Source: JAEUIE01 sp046350055 (GTDB lineage: Bacteria; Planctomycetota; Planctomycetia; Gemmatales; HRBIN36). From it: DNA of 64,000 bases. Made by a program: the position numbers and the translations under genes. This document shows positions 61,152 through 64,000 of the stretch, piece after piece. The DNA lies in contig JAXMBC010000001.1 of the NCBI GenBank assembly GCA_046350055.1, positions 5,518,001 to 5,582,000 of the forward strand. The letters run 5' to 3'. The notes beneath the pieces are model-generated. The model did not search any database. It worked only from the letters and a program-made list of their open reading frames with translations, and had not been told where the DNA came from. Within the stretch, counting starts at the first letter, position 1, and each line of letters begins with the position of its first letter.

Positions 61152-62171
61152 ATGTATCACTTTGGAACATGGACGTTCTTGACGTTCGGAATGTTAAGCT
61201 GGCTGCCCACGAATCTGTTGGCACAACAAACAAATCCTCCCCCGGTTATCCAGGCGTCGACCAACGATATTGCCGCCACGGTCAACGGCGAAGTCATTCG
61301 AGAATCGGCAGTACAACGTGAGCTCAAGTTTGCTGCGCCGCAGGATGTAACCAAGCTGCGGCCAGCCATCATCAACAATCTGGTCGATCTGGCCTTGATC
61401 GATCAATACCTGCGTGCTGCCAAGGTGGAAGCTGCCCCTGCTGAGGTTGAAGCCCGCTTCAAACGGATGCAGGAAGAGGCCAAGACCCAGGGCAACATGG
61501 ATCTCAAGCAACTTCTTGAGAAGCTCGCCGTTACGGAAGAAGAACTCCGCACCATGCTGACAGCTGACCTCCGCTGGGAGAACTTCGTCAAGACCCAGGC
61601 CGACGACACCAAGCTCGAACAATTCTTCAACGGCAACAAGGTCATGTTTGATGGCAGCGAAGTCCATGGCCGCCACGTACTGCTGGCTGTGAAGGCTGAT
61701 GCACCTGCCGCTGAGAAACAGGCTGTTCAGGCGAAGCTTACCGGGCTGAAGAACGACATCCTCAAGCGTGCCGCCGACCTGGCTGCCAAGAACGACCCCA
61801 AGGCTGATCCAGCCAAGGCCAAAATCGAAAACCTCGAAAGCGCCTTCGCCGAGGTAGCAGCCAAGGAATCGGACTGCCCCTCCAAGAAGAACGGTGGTGA
61901 CCTGGGCTTCTTCCCCCGCACTGGTGTGATGGTCGAGAACTTCTCTGCCGCTGCCTTTGCCCTGGAGCCAGGCACAATGACAGACATCATCGAAACTCAG
62001 TTCGGCTACCATGTCATCCTCTGCATCGAGAAGAAGGCCGGCAAAGCCGACCTCAAATTCGCCGACATCAAGGACCAGGTCCGCGAAGTCTATGGCGAAC
62101 GACTCAAGATGGTCATGGTGCCTCAACTCCGTCAGCGGGCCCAGATCAGCATTCCTGCTGCAACCAAGTAA
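61152..62171 (+). CDS. Secreted parvulin-type peptidyl-prolyl isomerase (PpiC/SurA-like)
   Basis: This 339-residue protein has a signal peptide (ending near LLAQQ), a SurA-like helical N-domain (AATVNGEVIRESAVQRELKF), and a parvulin domain at about residues 170-310 with HGRHVLLAV and GDLGFFPRTGVMVENFSAAA then FGYHVILC. Such chaperones help fold exported or outer-membrane proteins. AGGAG lies eight bases before the ATG used. A GC-rich terminator follows. Confidence 0.9.
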   Translation: MYHFGTWTFLTFGMLSWLPTNLLAQQTNPPPVIQASTNDIAATVNGEVIRESAVQRELKFAAPQDVTKLRPAIINNLVDLALIDQYLRAAKVEAAPAEVEARFKRMQEEAKTQGNMDLKQLLEKLAVTEEELRTMLTADLRWENFVKTQADDTKLEQFFNGNKVMFDGSEVHGRHVLLAVKADAPAAEKQAVQAKLTGLKNDILKRAADLAAKNDPKADPAKAKIENLESAFAEVAAKESDCPSKKNGGDLGFFPRTGVMVENFSAAAFALEPGTMTDIIETQFGYHVILCIEKKAGKADLKFADIKDQVREVYGERLKMVMVPQLRQRAQISIPAATK

Positions 62172-62198
62172 GTGCTAAGCGCTAAGTGCAACACAATA

Positions 62199-62234
62199 CA
62201 TCGGCGGGGGATAATCCCCCGCCGATGTTGTTTC
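62199..62234 (+). terminator. Intrinsic terminator after the parvulin gene
   Basis: A perfect 13 bp stem, CATCGGCGGGGGA and TCCCCCGCCGATG with a TAA loop, is followed by TTGTTT. It lies 27 bases after the stop. Confidence 0.82.
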
Positions 62235-62328
62235 ATACCGAGTTGCAAGATGCTGAACATTCTGGCAATTCCATCCAGCACCCTGAACCCATGTATGCGA
62301 TAGCTGCGTCATTCCTCATAATGAGCTA

Positions 62329-62400
62329 CACAAACCGAAGCGTAAGCGAGGCACATCTTGCTAGTGCCAGTCTCACCTCGCTCACGCTTCGGGTTGGTAT
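62329..62400. repeat. Second copy of the glycosyltransferase-type inverted repeat
   Basis: ACACAAACCGAAGCGTAAGC followed by GAGG pairs imperfectly with CCTCGCTCACGCTTCGGGTT followed by GGTAT. The family is the same as the element inside the glycosyltransferase gene, with a shorter spacer. Here it is between genes, 18 bases before the valS ATG. Confidence 0.75.
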
Positions 62401-62417
62401 CATCCAAGGAACGTGTG

Positions 62418-64000
62418 ATGTCGAACGAACTCCCCACTAAATACGACCCCTCCCTCGCCCAGGACTGGTGCCTGAAGTTCTGGAACGAGAAGGGCTACTT
62501 CCACAGCAAGCCCAACCCCAAGAAGAAGCCTTTCACCATCGTCATCCCGCCGCCCAACGTCACCGGGGCGCTGCACATGGGCCATGCTCTCGATAACACG
62601 CTGCAGGATGTTCTCATTCGCTGGCGGCGCATGCAGGGCTACGAAGCCTGCTGGATTCCCGGCACCGATCACGCCGGCATCGCCACCCAGGCTGTTGTCG
62701 AGAAGCGACTACTGGAGACCGAAAAGAAGAACCGGCACGATGTCGGCCGCGACGGGTTGGTCGAACGCATTTGGAAATGGAAGGACCAGTACGAGTGCCG
62801 CATCCTTGGCCAGCTCAAGCAGCTCGGCTGCAGTGCTGACTGGGACCGCACCCGCTTCACTCTCGACGAGATGTGCAGCAAAGCCGTCCGGCAGACCTTC
62901 TTCAACTTCTTCAAAGCCGGCCTCATCTACCGGGGCAAACGACTGGTCAACTGGGATACGCACCTGCAGACGGCAGTTGCGGATGATGAGATCTATCACG
63001 AGAAGACCAAGGGCCACTTCTGGACGTTCAAGTACCCCGTTGTTGATGAAATGCGTAAGGAAACCGGAGAGTTTCTACATTTCTCAACTACCCGCCCTGA
63101 AACCATGCTGGCCGATGTCGCTGTCGCCATTCACCCCGAAGATGAGCGCTATAAGCATCTGCATGGCAAAATGCTTTGGAATCCCTTGGTTGGCAGAGCC
63201 ATTCCTGTTATTACAGATGCCTTGTTAGTCGATCCAGCACTGGGTACTGGTGCCGTCAAAGTCACGCCTGCCCATGACCCGAATGACTATCAATGTGGCT
63301 TGCGACATAAGCTGTCGATGATCAGCATGATGAACTCGGACGGTACTGTCAGTGAGGAAGGAACATTCGGGGATGAAAGTGGCGATCAGTATGTCGGCAT
63401 GAAAATGGCTGATGCCAGAAAGTCAGTCGTTGAAAGAATGGAGTCGCTCGGTCTGCTGGAAAAAGTCGAAGACCGCGACATCGACCTCGCCCACAGCGAC
63501 CGCAGCAAGACGCCGATTGAACCCTTCCTCAGCGACCAATGGTTCGTCAAGATGAGCGATCATGACGATGGCCGCCCGGGCCTGGCGCAACAGGCGATGG
63601 ATGCCGTCACCAGTGGTCGGGTCAAGTTCTTCCCGGAGCGATACTCGAAGACGTATCTCGACTGGTTGGGCGAGAAGCGGGACTGGTGTATTAGCCGTCA
63701 GTTGTGGTGGGGGCATCGGATACCGGTTTGGCGAATGGACCTGACTAATGAAGAGTGGATTGAAAAAGCGAAATCAGATCCAAGATGGAGTGAGTACTTC
63801 ATGCTAGGCGAAGACGCCATCGATCTGATCGCGGTCCAAACGCAAACAGAAATGTATCATGTTACAGGTCACAGGAAATCACTAGAGAGTCTTGGTGCCG
63901 CACTTGAAGACTCTAAGTTTCAACCTATTTCCTGGTTCATCGCACCGTCGCCGCTGAATCCCTCATTCACCGAAACGATTAAATGGTTAGAGTCTCTTGG
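62418..64000 (+). CDS. valS: Valyl-tRNA synthetase, 3' end beyond the window
   Basis: This class I synthetase charges tRNA(Val). The first 527 codons are present. It shows PPNVTGALHMGHAL (the HIGH motif), WIPGTDHAGIATQ, the editing domain with LHFSTTRPET-like FLHFSTTRPETM, the GAVKVTPAHDPNDY signature, and WGHRIPVW. The frame is open to the window edge. After WGHRIPVW a stretch of about 90 residues without family motifs (TNEEWIEKAKSDPRWSEYFM and following) replaces the short link that normally precedes the DTWFSS block. KMSKS is not reached. A repeat lies directly upstream. Confidence 0.95.
   Translation, partial: MSNELPTKYDPSLAQDWCLKFWNEKGYFHSKPNPKKKPFTIVIPPPNVTGALHMGHALDNTLQDVLIRWRRMQGYEACWIPGTDHAGIATQAVVEKRLLETEKKNRHDVGRDGLVERIWKWKDQYECRILGQLKQLGCSADWDRTRFTLDEMCSKAVRQTFFNFFKAGLIYRGKRLVNWDTHLQTAVADDEIYHEKTKGHFWTFKYPVVDEMRKETGEFLHFSTTRPETMLADVAVAIHPEDERYKHLHGKMLWNPLVGRAIPVITDALLVDPALGTGAVKVTPAHDPNDYQCGLRHKLSMISMMNSDGTVSEEGTFGDESGDQYVGMKMADARKSVVERMESLGLLEKVEDRDIDLAHSDRSKTPIEPFLSDQWFVKMSDHDDGRPGLAQQAMDAVTSGRVKFFPERYSKTYLDWLGEKRDWCISRQLWWGHRIPVWRMDLTNEEWIEKAKSDPRWSEYFMLGEDAIDLIAVQTQTEMYHVTGHRKSLESLGAALEDSKFQPISWFIAPSPLNPSFTETIKWLESL

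Noticed and set aside
61194..62126. 310-codon open frame opposite the parvulin gene
   Set aside because: Antisense shadow; the plus strand encodes a complete PpiC-type protein with a signal peptide.

Overview
The window looks like chromosomal DNA of a planctomycete, probably close to Gemmataceae or Gemmatales. This rests on the large secreted protein combining a cytochrome-c-type haem motif with DUF1549/DUF1553-type domains, the many secreted proteins with small zinc ribbons or PilZ domains, the kinase-like fold fused to PilZ, the single-polypeptide ThiS-ThiG, and abundant dispersed palindromic repeats. Composition is moderately GC-rich by eye. Genes are short operons on both strands. I saw no rRNA, tRNA, CRISPR array, prophage or transposase.

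Layout. 1-1.9 kb: an ECF sigma factor and zinc-binding anti-sigma factor, divergent from a small lipoprotein; both sides carry the same candidate ECF promoter. 1.9-6.4 kb: a ChbG/YdjC-like deacetylase with a frame problem at its export signal, metK, and a GT39-like glycosyltransferase containing an in-frame repeat. 6.4-9.6 kb: a SpoVR-family protein interrupted by a 400-residue LAGLIDADG intein. 9.8-13.5 kb: a ParD antitoxin with a wrecked ParE, a PAP2 phosphatase operon and a RecA-like ATPase. 14.2-16.5 kb: thyX overlapping rho, whose product has a long Gly/Gln/Asn/Tyr-rich N-terminus. 16.6-19.4 kb: two secreted zinc peptidases.

19.5-27 kb: two tightly packed minus-strand operons (rluA, glutamate-cyclase-like, MaoC; and TPR, CoA-transferase, pabA, moeA, lnt). 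27-31.5 kb: an SDR fusion, a secreted esterase-like protein and a zinc-ribbon membrane protein. 31.6-35.4 kb: dnaG-rpoD with a strong terminator. 35.7-39.4 kb: an unknown protein, msrB, a second parD with a frameshifted parE, and thiSG. 39.4-45.4 kb: a HIT protein, the planctomycete cytochrome protein, a pseudokinase-PilZ protein and a methyltransferase with an in-frame stop. 45.4-52.9 kb: a seven-gene run with a membrane-fusion protein, one ABC ATPase, three FtsX-like permeases, homoserine dehydrogenase and OsmC. 53-57 kb: rimO, a PQQ-propeller membrane protein and a polytopic membrane protein. 57-64 kb: a tail-anchored TPR protein, an MFS transporter, a four-helix-bundle protein, a parvulin isomerase and the start of valS.

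Most genes are housekeeping or envelope functions. The unusual content is the SpoVR intein, repeats that sit in frame inside two membrane-protein genes, a short hairpin family with compensatory changes immediately upstream of three start codons, two toxin-antitoxin loci whose toxins are both disrupted, the disordered Rho N-terminus, and the pseudokinase-PilZ fusion.
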